Origin: Bacteroidota bacterium
GTDB taxonomy: Bacteria > Bacteroidota > Bacteroidia > Chitinophagales > Chitinophagaceae
DNA length: 17,778 nt
NCBI GenBank assembly: GCA_023418315.1
Contig: JAEZZY010000054.1
Span: 1 to 17,778, forward strand
Direction: 5' to 3'
In this document: one piece after another, positions 1-8,396 of the stretch
Position numbering within the stretch: position 1 is the first letter of the stretch
Layout of the letters: each line of letters opens with the position of its first letter
Made by a program: the position numbers and the translations under genes
Notes under the pieces: generated by a model
Database searches by the model: none
What the model was told of the DNA's origin: nothing
Seen by the model: only the letters and a program-made list of their open reading frames with translations

Positions 1-1251
1 GTCTAAAAGTCCGGTGGGGCGCACAATCTGCTCTACCACCAGTCCGCCGGTTTGTTCCAATTCATAGTTGCCGGGCGTAGCGCTTACAAATACTACTTGA
101 TTCAGCAGGCTTTCAAATTCATTAAAATTCAACGGGCGATTATCCAATGCAGAAGGTAATCTGAAACCAAAATCTACAAGGTTTAATTTTCGCGAACGGT
201 CGCCACCATACATGCCGCTAATTTGCGGAATGGTAACATGGCTTTCATCTACCACCAATAAAAAATCATCGGGGAAATAATCCAGCAAACAAAACGGACG
301 TGTGCCGGGCTGTCTTCTGTCGAGGAACCGTGAGTAATTTTCGATGCCGCTGCAATAGCCGAGTTCCTGTATCATTTCCAGATCATAGGTTACTCGTTCT
401 TTGATGCGCTGTGCTTCCAGATGTTTGCCTATGTTTTTATAATATTCCACCTGTGCAAACAGCTCATCCTGTATTTCATGAATAATCTGCGCCATTTGGT
501 CGCGTGGGGCAAGGTAGAGATTTGCAGGAAAGATAGCTGCGTTCTTCACCGTGCTGATGCGCTTGTTATTAGCTACGTCAAAGGTTTCGATTTCTTCAAT
601 TTCATCGCCGAAAAAACTGATACGATAGCCATAATCCACATAGGGCAGATTCACATCTACCGTATCGCCTTTTACCCGGAAGGTACCTCTTGAAAACTCG
701 CCCTGACTGCGGTTGTACAGCGAATTGACTAAGGCATGAAGAAATGAATTGCGTGGAATATGATCGCCCACATTAAAACGGATAATGCTGTTGGAATACT
801 CAGCAGGATTACCGATACCATAGATGCAACTTACCGATGCCACCACGATGATATCCCTTCTGCCGCTTAGTAAACTTGCGGTAGTGCGCAGGCGTAATTT
901 CTCCAGTTCCTCATTGATGGAAAGGTCTTTTTCGATGTAAGTGTCGGAGGTAGGGATATAGGCTTCGGGCTGATAATAATCATAGTAAGACACAAAATAT
1001 TCTACGGAATTATGGGGGAAAAACTGCCGAAATTCGCCATAGAGCTGTGCTACAAGGGTTTTATTATGCGTCAGTACCAACGTAGGTCGCTGCACATTTT
1101 GTATCACATTCGCCATGGTAAAGGTCTTTCCCGAACCGGTTACGCCCAGTAATGTTTGAAAAACATCACCATTCTGGATGCCTTCCGTCAGTTGGCGGAT
1201 GGCTTCCGGCTGATCGCCTGCCGGCGGGTAGGGTCGCTCAATGTTAAACAT
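1..1251 (-). CDS. uvrB: UvrABC excinuclease subunit B, N-terminal 417 residues (runs off the window)
   Basis: UvrB is the DNA-damage-verifying helicase-like subunit of nucleotide excision repair; UvrA loads it at lesions and it then recruits UvrC. The reverse strand reads without a stop from ATG at 1251 to the window edge. It opens MFNIERPYPPAGDQPEAI, has the Walker A motif GVTGSGKT (residues 36-43), the damage-probing beta-hairpin signature around YYDYYQPEAYIP (89-100), the DEAD-type box DESH (335-338) and the helicase motif FVSATPG (388-394). It ends mid-protein near VRPTGLLD. Full-length UvrB is about 670 residues, so roughly 250 C-terminal residues, including later helicase motifs and the UvrC-binding UVR tail, lie outside the window. 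The ATG is the natural family start. A tandem 8-base repeat sits immediately upstream. Identification is secure from the motifs. Confidence 0.97.
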   Translation of the reverse strand, partial: MFNIERPYPPAGDQPEAIRQLTEGIQNGDVFQTLLGVTGSGKTFTMANVIQNVQRPTLVLTHNKTLVAQLYGEFRQFFPHNSVEYFVSYYDYYQPEAYIPTSDTYIEKDLSINEELEKLRLRTTASLLSGRRDIIVVASVSCIYGIGNPAEYSNSIIRFNVGDHIPRNSFLHALVNSLYNRSQGEFSRGTFRVKGDTVDVNLPYVDYGYRISFFGDEIEEIETFDVANNKRISTVKNAAIFPANLYLAPRDQMAQIIHEIQDELFAQVEYYKNIGKHLEAQRIKERVTYDLEMIQELGYCSGIENYSRFLDRRQPGTRPFCLLDYFPDDFLLVVDESHVTIPQISGMYGGDRSRKLNLVDFGFRLPSALDNRPLNFNEFESLLNQVVFVSATPGNYELEQTGGLVVEQIVRPTGLLD

Positions 1252-1264
1252 GGAACGAAGTTAA

Positions 1265-1296
1265 GTTGAATGGTTGATTAGTTGAATGGTTGAATG
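1265..1296. repeat. Four tandem copies of an 8-base unit (GTTGAATG)
   Basis: Four consecutive 8-base units read GTTGAATG, GTTGATTA, GTTGAATG, GTTGAATG; only the second unit deviates, at two positions. The array starts 14 bases upstream of the uvrB start codon, in the uvrB leader or promoter region. Copy number could vary by slippage; whether it does cannot be told from one sequence. Confidence 0.8.
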
Positions 1297-1531
1297 GATT
1301 CACACGGTATCTATTAACGTATCAACTTGTGCATTTTTAGGGTTCAAGCAGTAGAATTTCTATTGGAATTTTACGGCGATAGCACCGTTCAGGGAAGTTG
1401 CTACTATGGAGCTTTTTCCGTGTATCGTGCACGCTCGCCGCACTTTCCACAATGTGCAAGTTGTCATTCACAGCTTCTGCTCTATTTCACGTAATGACAT
1501 GCCTGAGGAGCCACAAGCTATAAGCCACAAA

Positions 1532-1561
1532 AAAAACTCCCTCAGAAATGAAGGAGTTTTT
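1532..1561 (-). terminator. Rho-independent terminator of gldJ
   Basis: A 9-base perfect inverted repeat (AAAAACTCC at 1532-1540, GGAGTTTTT at 1553-1561) encloses a 12-base loop. Read on the minus strand it is a hairpin whose descending arm runs into a continuous U tract of eight (1527-1534 are all A on the plus strand). It lies about 20 bases past the gldJ stop codon, which fits termination of that gene. Confidence 0.85.
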
Positions 1562-1580
1562 AAAACAGATTTTTCTTTGA

Positions 1581-3101
1581 TTATCTTCTGGTGCTAAAGG
1601 CATTACCTGCTCTTTGGCTGTTGTCGCCGTTAGGACTGCCTAAGCGATCCATTACGCAGCGGAAACCTACGGTAGAGCTACCTTGATTTGCATTTTGGAA
1701 GCGGCGTGTTCCGGGAGACAGCCAGTAAGCGCGGTCTGCCCAGCTACCTCCTTTGATTACTTTAGATTCATTATTGACCAAAGTAGTTTTTCCATAGTCA
1801 TAATAGAATAAAGAATCTCCTCCGTCTTTTGCATCTCTTGCGTCAGCATCGTTTACGAGGAAGTGTGCATTTTTATTCTTTTCGATTTCTTCTTGTGTTA
1901 TCAAGCGTTTAGGTATTCTACCCAGGCTGTCTTTTTCTTCAAGAGAATTATCTTCAGCAATGCGTCTGTAGGCATCAAATACGTTTCCGCGGAATGGATT
2001 TACTTCATTCGCATCTTGGAAGGTAAGCGGGCGATACGTATCCAGTACCCATTCACTTACATTCCCTGCCATGTTGTATAGTCCGTATGCGTTTGGTTTG
2101 TATTGGAAGATAGGAGCAGGGATAGAGGCGTTGTCATTCAAACCGCCGGCTACACCCATCGCATCACCATTGCCACGCATAAAGTTCGCGTTAAACTCTC
2201 CTTGATATTGATTGCGTAATCCGGAACGCACTCCGTCTCTTGGTCCCCAAGGATATATGTTACGGTCGGTAACTACTTCTTCCCCACGGCGGCGTTTGGT
2301 GTTTGGCTCAGGGTTGTTTCCTATAAGTGCTAAGGCAGCGTATTCCCATTCAGCTTCTGTAGGGAGGCGGTAGTTGGGGAGCAATACGCCATCAGAATAA
2401 TTTACATTACGTTTTCCGGAGCCGTTAGGGTCAAGGTCGCGTTTGCGACGCATACCTGCAGCTCCTTCATATTGTCCGCCGGTGTAAGTTTCTGTGTTGT
2501 ACACATCTTCATTTACCTGGTTCGGATTTTTCTTCAGCATACCGTTTTGAATGAGGATCCATTCGTTTACACGGTCGCTTCTCCATTTAGCATAGTCATT
2601 TGCCTGATACCAGTTCACCCCTACTACAGGATAGTAGTTGTAAGCGGCATGACGGAAATAGTATTCCACCATAGGCTCGTTATAGGCTAACCCTCTTCTC
2701 CAAGTAGTAGTATCGGGAAGTGCTTTGGCCACGGCATCGGGGTAGTCGGAGCTGTATGCGCGGGCTAACCAATACAGATATTCGCGGTAGTGTACATTCG
2801 CTACCTCCGTTTCATCCATATAAAATGAAGAAACAGATACGGTATGCGGTATATTATTGCGCTCCATAGTCAAATCTTCATCAGTTTGCCCCATTGTAAA
2901 ACGACCGCCTTCTACAAAGGTAAGACCAGGCCCGGTTTGTTGTCCCCGATAATCCGGCACATCAAAACCGCCTAAACGAGAGTCGTTGTAATTCCAACCT
3001 GTAGCGCGCGATACACCGATAGATTTGCTGTTGGAAGAGCAAGAGGAAAATGCTATTGCTCCTACACATAACATGCTCACGCCAATGAGAGTTCTTTTCA
3101 T
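1581..3101 (-). CDS. gldJ: Gliding motility/T9SS lipoprotein GldJ (FGE-sulfatase-like fold)
   Basis: GldJ is an outer-membrane-associated lipoprotein needed for Bacteroidota gliding and T9SS secretion. The 506-residue product has a lipoprotein signal peptide with the candidate lipid-anchored cysteine at C21 (FSSC). It then has the family opening GPGLTFVEGGRFTMG (57-71), and landmarks of the formylglycine-generating-enzyme/sulfatase-modifying fold: LPTEAEWEYAAL (246-257), NMAGNVSEW (343-351), GGSWADRAYW (451-460) and VGFRCVMD (478-485). Only three cysteines are present, one of them C482, so enzymatic activity like that of true FGE is not indicated. The closely related lipoprotein GldK shares the fold, but the divergent porU-porV neighbours favour GldJ. 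I chose ATG at 3101; a TTG two codons upstream would add only two residues. F. johnsoniae GldJ is about 560 residues, so this one is shorter. It ends in a basic, low-complexity tail (FSTRR). Confidence 0.9.
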   Translation of the reverse strand: MKRTLIGVSMLCVGAIAFSSCSSNSKSIGVSRATGWNYNDSRLGGFDVPDYRGQQTGPGLTFVEGGRFTMGQTDEDLTMERNNIPHTVSVSSFYMDETEVANVHYREYLYWLARAYSSDYPDAVAKALPDTTTWRRGLAYNEPMVEYYFRHAAYNYYPVVGVNWYQANDYAKWRSDRVNEWILIQNGMLKKNPNQVNEDVYNTETYTGGQYEGAAGMRRKRDLDPNGSGKRNVNYSDGVLLPNYRLPTEAEWEYAALALIGNNPEPNTKRRRGEEVVTDRNIYPWGPRDGVRSGLRNQYQGEFNANFMRGNGDAMGVAGGLNDNASIPAPIFQYKPNAYGLYNMAGNVSEWVLDTYRPLTFQDANEVNPFRGNVFDAYRRIAEDNSLEEKDSLGRIPKRLITQEEIEKNKNAHFLVNDADARDAKDGGDSLFYYDYGKTTLVNNESKVIKGGSWADRAYWLSPGTRRFQNANQGSSTVGFRCVMDRLGSPNGDNSQRAGNAFSTRR

Positions 3102-3154
3102 AATCAAAGAAAAATATTTGCTGCGTTTTATTTACAAAATAGTTAAAAGCGTTA

Positions 3155-3185
3155 CAATGTTAGACTATTCTTTTCAAAATGTCAA
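3155..3185 (-). promoter_or_regulatory. Candidate gldJ promoter
   Basis: On the minus strand TTG (3183-3185, within TTGAC) is followed after 20 bases by TAACATTG (3155-3162). This differs from the Bacteroidota -7 consensus TAnnTTTG at one position, with the -33/-7 spacing in the usual range. Transcription would start roughly 45-50 bases before the gldJ ATG. This is a motif match only. Confidence 0.4.
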
Positions 3186-3305
3186 GCATTGTAAACAGAG
3201 AACTTTAAAATTAATCAAAAAAGTTAAAAATTCTCACCACAATAATAATCCTGATTAGCCGTTTGAGAACTACTGTCTGAATAAAATCGGCGCTACATTT
3301 TTCCG

Positions 3306-3313
3306 TATTTTTG
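3306..3313 (+). promoter_or_regulatory. -7 promoter element of porU
   Basis: TATTTTTG matches the Bacteroidota -7 consensus TAnnTTTG exactly and sits about 40 bases before the porU start, implying a leader of roughly 35 bases. No good TTG/TTTG -33 element is visible at the expected spacing (the nearest TTTG, 3262-3265, is too far), so the call rests on the -7 box and its position. Confidence 0.5.
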
Positions 3314-3354
3314 TAAGGATTCCAGTTGTTTCTAAAACTATTAGGAGATACGAT

Positions 3355-6300
3355 ATGTACAAAATCAGTATGCTTACTGTTTGCTTTTTGATACAGAGCA
3401 TTTTGCTCCATGCTCAATCAATTCATCAAACGATTCACATCCCTGCTGAGGAAATCTACGAAGGTTATTTTGTGAAGCGGGTTCCCTTGCAGCATTATGC
3501 TGTGCCGGAAATCCGCATTACGGAAACTGCCTATTCCGAAGGAGCGCCCTTGGAAGGAACGCCTATTAAAGACCAAGAAATAAAAGTGAAGCTGGGCAGG
3601 GAGCTTAAAAAGCCTTTTGCCTTGCTCTATATTCCTGCCTATAAAAAAGGAAGCGAAGGCAAAACCCTGCAATTGCGTTCCTTTCATCTTTCCTTACAAG
3701 AAAAAACAACCGGAGAAGCTCTAAGCACCGCACAAAAAACAACCGCATCAAGCAGCGTGTTGGCAACGGGGGCATGGTATAAAATAGCAGTAAAAGAATC
3801 CGGTATTTATAAAATAGACTATGACTTTCTCAAAAATAAACTAAACCTCAATCCGGCATCTATCAATCCGGCTATGGTGCGTATCTACGGCAATGGCGGC
3901 ACTATGCTTTCTGAAAATAATGCTGTGGCGCGCTATTCGGATTTGCAGGAAAATGCCGTGCAAATAGTGGATAATGGTAACGGGAGCTTTGATAATAATG
4001 AATACGTTTTGTTCTATGCCAACGGCCCGGATGAATGGGTGCGAAACAAAGGCAGTTTTGAATACCGGAAAAATATTTACAACGACAGCAGTTATTATTT
4101 TATCAACTTCGATCTTGGTCCCGGAAAACGTATCAGCAGCCAATCTTCGGCTCCGGCAGCCAATATCACCGTTACCGATTTTGACGATTATCAGGTACAT
4201 GAAGAAGATTTGATTAACATAGGGAAATTTGGTAAAGAATGGTGGGGCGAGGCATTTGGTACGGATGTAGGGCTGGAATTGAGCAAAACTTTTTCTTTCG
4301 ATTTAGGAACAATTACCGACAGTGCATTGGTGAAGGTGCAATTAGGTTCACGCGCGGAAGTGAACAATCGTTTCACCGTTTTCCTGAACGGGCAACAAAT
4401 AGATAATACTACCTATAATGCCGTAGATCTTATGTCAGAAGAAGATGATCAGATAAGCGTACGCACTATTTCGCACAAAGCGCCTATGCCCGGCGGCATC
4501 AATACCCTTACGATACAATATACCTCTATGGGCAGCGGCAGAGGCTACCTTAATTATATAGAATGGAATACAAGACGTGAGCTGAGCCTGATAAATGGTA
4601 TGAATAGTTTTAGGGATACACGGTCTGTAGGCAGTGGAAAGATTGCCGGCTATCAGGTGAAAAATGCAAATGCAACTACTACAGTATGGGATATTACAGA
4701 TGCACTTCATCCGGTAAAAATGATGGGTCATCTTTCCGGAGGAACGTATCATTTCTCCCAACATGCAGACGAGCTGCACGAGTTTATAGCTTTCGACGGA
4801 AGCCGGTTTTTAACCCCTTCTTTTACAGGCACGGTTACAAATCAGGATTTGCATGGGCAGGCACAAGCCGATTATCTCATCGTTACATATCCGGATTTTT
4901 TAGACGCTGCAAACAAACTTGCCAACCACCACCGTACGCAAAGCGGGATGAGCGTATTGGTAGCTACCACAGAGCAAGTGTATAACGAATTTTCTTCCGG
5001 CTCGCAAGACATCAGCGCCATTCGGGATTTTGCCAAATATTTTTATGATAATGCCGGAGAAGATACTGCGCAAATGCCTAAATACCTGCTGCTTTTTGGC
5101 GATGCTTCCTATGATTATAAAAACAGAATTGCCAATAACACCAACTACGTACCCACTTTTGAAACCGCAGAATCCTTTTACGGAATTGCAGGATTTTGCT
5201 CCGATGATTTCTTTTCGATGCTGGATGACAATGAAAACTCCGAAGACCGGACCATAGCCAATACAATGGATGTGGGCGTTGGAAGATTGCCCGTAGGAAG
5301 CGCCGATGAAGCCTCTAAAGTGGTGGATAAAATCATTAACTATACTACCTCTGCGGCATTAGGTTCCTGGCGGCTTTCTACTACTATTATAACCGATTGG
5401 AAGCCTACGGAAGATTATCATTTCCGAGATGGGGAAGAAATGGCGGCAACCATCAATTCTCATAGTAATCTCTATAACGAAACCAAAGTGCATTTGGCAG
5501 CGATACCACGCGTTTCCACGCCGGGCGGCACCAGAGCACCCGATGCCAATACAAGAATCAATGACCAGATTGCTAAAGGTACTTTTCTAATCAATTACAG
5601 CGGACACGGCAGCATCTCTACCCTCAGCGAGACAAGAATCTTAACCCAAGATGATTTCAACTCCTGGAAAAATTTAGATAAACTGCCGCTTATGATTACC
5701 GCTACGTGCGAGTTTAGTCGTTTTGACAATCCCGAAGCGCTGTCTTCCGGCGAGCAATTGATTCGAAAAACAGACGGTGGGGTCATTGCCTTGCTTACTA
5801 CTACACAGCTCGTATATCCTTACGATAATAAATTACTCAACCGCAATTTTCTGAATGCCCAACTTACCAAACGAAACGGCAAATGGAGTACGCTGGGAGA
5901 TGCCTACAGAATCGGGAAAAATGTAACGTATGTCCATCCCGGTGAGCCTTATTATAATTATAGAAAATTCGCTTTGTTAGGCGACCCTGCTTTAACGCCT
6001 GCATTTCCTAAGTATGATGTAGTAACCGATTCATTTCTCGAAGGAGCGACCTTGCTAAGAACCGATTCGCTGAAAGCACTCGGACACTATATTCTAAAAG
6101 GAAGTGTGAAAGATATAGACGGTAGTACTTTAACCAGCTTCAACGGAAATATTTATGTCCGCATCTATGATAAGCCCCGCACGGAAAAAGCCATTTACGG
6201 AGCCGCACTAACTTTTGAAGTGCAGAATAATACCATTTTTATAGGGCGTTCTACGGTTACCAACGGACAATTTTCTATAGCCTTTATCACCCCTAAAGAC

Positions 6301-7083
6301 CTCAACTATGATTTTGGAAAAGGAAAAATCAGTTATTATGTAGAAAACGGAACTACAGACGGCGCAGGTGCGGATACGAATTTAATCGTAGGCGGCTTTT
6401 CTGCCTTTCCTATCGTGGATGAAAAAGGACCGGAAGTAAAACCCTACATCGGCGACAGCCTGTTTATAGATGGCGGCATCACCGGTTCCAATACATCGCT
6501 GTTCGTGAAATTATACGATGAAGAAACCGGCATCAATGTTTCGGGCAATGCAATAGGACATGATCTCATAGCCATATTAGATGATGATGTAGCCAATCCC
6601 TATGTGCTGAATGATTATTATGAAACTGCTCCCAACGATTATAAACAAGGCTATGTGCGCTTTCCTATAAACGGATTAAGTGAAGGAAGGCATACGCTAA
6701 AAGTAAAAGCTTGGGATATGAATAATAATTCCGGTGAAGGAGTAGTCAATTTTATTGTGTTGAATGGAAGTGTAATGGAAGTACATCACCTTATTAACTA
6801 TCCAAATCCATTTACAGATGTTACGCATTTTGTTTTTGACCACAATCATCCTGATGAAGAATTAAACGCAACCCTCCATATCTATACAACTACGGGAGCG
6901 CTGGTGCGTACACTACAGCAACGCTTTACGCCTACAGGCAGCAGAAGTGATGAAATTACTTGGGATGGTACGAGCGACAGAGGCGCGAAACTGCCTTCCG
7001 GGCTGTATGTTTATCGCTTGACTCTTTCCACCGAAAAGGGAATTAAGGCTTCGGCATACCAAAAACTCATACTCTTACGTTAA
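3355..7083 (+). CDS. porU: T9SS C-terminal signal peptidase/sortase PorU
   Basis: PorU is the cell-surface, gingipain-like (peptidase family C25) enzyme that removes the sorting domain of T9SS cargo and attaches the cargo to A-LPS. The 1242-residue protein has a signal peptide with likely cleavage at A20/Q21, then a long beta-rich N-terminal half. The caspase-like domain (about 506-880) contains FGDASYDYKN, the catalytic histidine motif NYSGHGS (His751) and TATCEFSRFDNP with catalytic Cys785. A spacing of 34 is close to the His211/Cys244 pair of RgpB. The protein ends in its own sorting-domain-like Ig fold (YPNPF at 1149-1153, closing with GLYVYRLTL and KLILL), as is known for PorU. An AGGAGA 7 bases before ATG is a better ribosome-binding site than most genes here have. 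It is divergent from gldJ and followed by porV, an association known from other gliding Bacteroidota. Confidence 0.95.
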   Translation: MYKISMLTVCFLIQSILLHAQSIHQTIHIPAEEIYEGYFVKRVPLQHYAVPEIRITETAYSEGAPLEGTPIKDQEIKVKLGRELKKPFALLYIPAYKKGSEGKTLQLRSFHLSLQEKTTGEALSTAQKTTASSSVLATGAWYKIAVKESGIYKIDYDFLKNKLNLNPASINPAMVRIYGNGGTMLSENNAVARYSDLQENAVQIVDNGNGSFDNNEYVLFYANGPDEWVRNKGSFEYRKNIYNDSSYYFINFDLGPGKRISSQSSAPAANITVTDFDDYQVHEEDLINIGKFGKEWWGEAFGTDVGLELSKTFSFDLGTITDSALVKVQLGSRAEVNNRFTVFLNGQQIDNTTYNAVDLMSEEDDQISVRTISHKAPMPGGINTLTIQYTSMGSGRGYLNYIEWNTRRELSLINGMNSFRDTRSVGSGKIAGYQVKNANATTTVWDITDALHPVKMMGHLSGGTYHFSQHADELHEFIAFDGSRFLTPSFTGTVTNQDLHGQAQADYLIVTYPDFLDAANKLANHHRTQSGMSVLVATTEQVYNEFSSGSQDISAIRDFAKYFYDNAGEDTAQMPKYLLLFGDASYDYKNRIANNTNYVPTFETAESFYGIAGFCSDDFFSMLDDNENSEDRTIANTMDVGVGRLPVGSADEASKVVDKIINYTTSAALGSWRLSTTIITDWKPTEDYHFRDGEEMAATINSHSNLYNETKVHLAAIPRVSTPGGTRAPDANTRINDQIAKGTFLINYSGHGSISTLSETRILTQDDFNSWKNLDKLPLMITATCEFSRFDNPEALSSGEQLIRKTDGGVIALLTTTQLVYPYDNKLLNRNFLNAQLTKRNGKWSTLGDAYRIGKNVTYVHPGEPYYNYRKFALLGDPALTPAFPKYDVVTDSFLEGATLLRTDSLKALGHYILKGSVKDIDGSTLTSFNGNIYVRIYDKPRTEKAIYGAALTFEVQNNTIFIGRSTVTNGQFSIAFITPKDLNYDFGKGKISYYVENGTTDGAGADTNLIVGGFSAFPIVDEKGPEVKPYIGDSLFIDGGITGSNTSLFVKLYDEETGINVSGNAIGHDLIAILDDDVANPYVLNDYYETAPNDYKQGYVRFPINGLSEGRHTLKVKAWDMNNNSGEGVVNFIVLNGSVMEVHHLINYPNPFTDVTHFVFDHNHPDEELNATLHIYTTTGALVRTLQQRFTPTGSRSDEITWDGTSDRGAKLPSGLYVYRLTLSTEKGIKASAYQKLILLR

Positions 7084-7153
7084 TACCGTGAATCCCTATA
7101 TAAAATCTTAACTGAACTCCTTATTATTGGGGCACGAAATAATCTAAATAGAA

Positions 7154-7161
7154 TACCTTTG
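7154..7161 (+). promoter_or_regulatory. -7 promoter element of porV
   Basis: TACCTTTG is an exact TAnnTTTG match, 30 bases before the porV ATG. A TTG at 7127-7129 lies 24 bases upstream, slightly beyond the usual spacer. If real, porV can be transcribed on its own in addition to read-through from porU. The box overlaps an in-frame TTG at 7159, which argues against that codon as the porV start. Confidence 0.5.
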
Positions 7162-7191
7162 CAAAACTTTAAAAAAATTAATAATAGCAGG

Positions 7192-8385
7192 ATGAAGAGT
7201 CGCATCGCTCTAATTGGACTTAGTATTATATCGCTTTCGTCAAATACTCAGGCGCAAACCGGCGTGAATGGACAGGTAAATACCATCACCACCGGGGTTC
7301 CTTTTTTAAGAATATCACCTGACTCAAGAGCCGGAGGAATGGGTGATGTAGGCGTTGCCACTTCTCCTGATCCGAATGCACAATACTGGAACGTGGGAAA
7401 GATTCCCTTCAGTGAAAAAAAATTCGGACTATCCCTCACTTACACTCCCTGGCTCAAGGATCTGGTGCCAGATATATGGCTGGGTTATGTTTCCGGATAT
7501 GTAAAATTTGGTAAAGAGGACAGACAAGCGGTAAGCGCCTCACTACGCTATTTTTCTTTGGGCGATATTGATTTCAGAGGACTGAATGCCGAATCTACCG
7601 GCACAGGGAAGCCTCGCGAATTTTCGTTTGATATAGGTTATTCCCAACGTTTTTCCGATTATTTGTCGGCAGGGGTAAGTCTGCGTTATATTTATTCCGC
7701 CTTGCTTACCGGCCTCAGCACTACCAGCACCACCAATTATAAACCGGGTAATACGGTTGCCGCAGATGTGGGTGTTTTCTACAGCAAGACATCCGAAATA
7801 ACCGAGTTCAAAAAAAATACCTTTAACCTTGGTGCAGTCATTACCAACCTCGGCGGTAAAATATCCTATACTACGGATGGCTCCCGCAGAGATTTCCTGC
7901 CTATAAACCTGGGTATAGGCGCAGCATACAATATGCAGCTCGATGAATACAATCAGTTCAATATTGCTCTGGATATAAATAAATTGCTGGTGCCAACCCC
8001 CTTAGACAGCTCTACGCAGCCGGGTGTATCCGCCTATTATATTCCTAACAAATCTGTCGTAAGCGGTGTTTTAGGTTCCTTCGGCGATGCACCGGGCGGC
8101 TTCAGTGAAGAACTGAAAGAAATTCAAATTTCTGTAGGAGCAGAGTATTGGTATCAAAACCAGTTTGCCCTGCGTGCAGGATATTTTTATGAAAATAAAC
8201 TTAAAGGCGATCGCAAATACATCACCGCAGGTATAGGCGTGCGCTATAATATCTTTCAGCTCAACGGCTCTTACATCATCCCTTCGGGTAGCTCCGTAAC
8301 GCGCAATCCGTTGTCAAACACCTTCCGCTTCTCGCTCATGTTTGAATTGGATAAACTGGAAAACCTCAAGAATACTTCAGAATAA
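7192..8385 (+). CDS. porV: T9SS outer-membrane shuttle protein PorV (LptO)
   Basis: PorV is a FadL-like outer-membrane beta-barrel that receives cargo from the SprA/Sov translocon and hands it to PorU for processing. The 397-residue product has a signal peptide cleaved at about A21/Q22. It is followed by the family's conserved N-terminal region GVPFLRISPDSRAGGMGDVG and an Asn-rich NAQYWNVGK segment. Alternating barrel strands then run to a terminal strand NTFRFSLMFELD. I chose ATG at 7192: an in-frame TTG at 7159 would put 11 charged residues before the signal peptide and lies inside the probable -7 box. The gene begins 108 bases after porU, consistent with both co-transcription and a separate promoter, and its stop is 11 bases before the acetyltransferase start. 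Confidence 0.95.
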   Translation: MKSRIALIGLSIISLSSNTQAQTGVNGQVNTITTGVPFLRISPDSRAGGMGDVGVATSPDPNAQYWNVGKIPFSEKKFGLSLTYTPWLKDLVPDIWLGYVSGYVKFGKEDRQAVSASLRYFSLGDIDFRGLNAESTGTGKPREFSFDIGYSQRFSDYLSAGVSLRYIYSALLTGLSTTSTTNYKPGNTVAADVGVFYSKTSEITEFKKNTFNLGAVITNLGGKISYTTDGSRRDFLPINLGIGAAYNMQLDEYNQFNIALDINKLLVPTPLDSSTQPGVSAYYIPNKSVVSGVLGSFGDAPGGFSEELKEIQISVGAEYWYQNQFALRAGYFYENKLKGDRKYITAGIGVRYNIFQLNGSYIIPSGSSVTRNPLSNTFRFSLMFELDKLENLKNTSE

Positions 8386-8396
8386 ACAGTACTCGG

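Larger units (their letters stand above)
1252..1580. other. Gene-free stretch between uvrB and gldJ
   Basis: These 329 bases contain no convincing gene. An ORF with an ATG at 1406 runs through the gldJ terminator into the gldJ end and has no recognisable features, so I treat it as chance. Visible structure is an 8-base tandem repeat at 1265-1296, a 14-base-period direct repeat (AGCCACAA at 1509-1516 and 1523-1530) and a hairpin terminator at 1532-1561. The uvrB promoter should lie in the left part on the minus strand, but I found no clear TAnnTTTG match there. Confidence 0.6.

Noticed and set aside
1406..1597. 63-residue open frame on the plus strand between uvrB and gldJ
   Set aside because: It crosses the gldJ terminator hairpin and the gldJ 3' end and has no protein-like features.
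3841..4200. 119-residue minus-strand frame inside porU (and similar frames at 3418, 4435 and 5595)
   Set aside because: They are shadows of the porU coding sequence with no independent start region or motif.
7159..7191. Upstream TTG start giving porV 11 extra residues
   Set aside because: The extension precedes a complete signal peptide and its TTG is part of a likely -7 promoter box.
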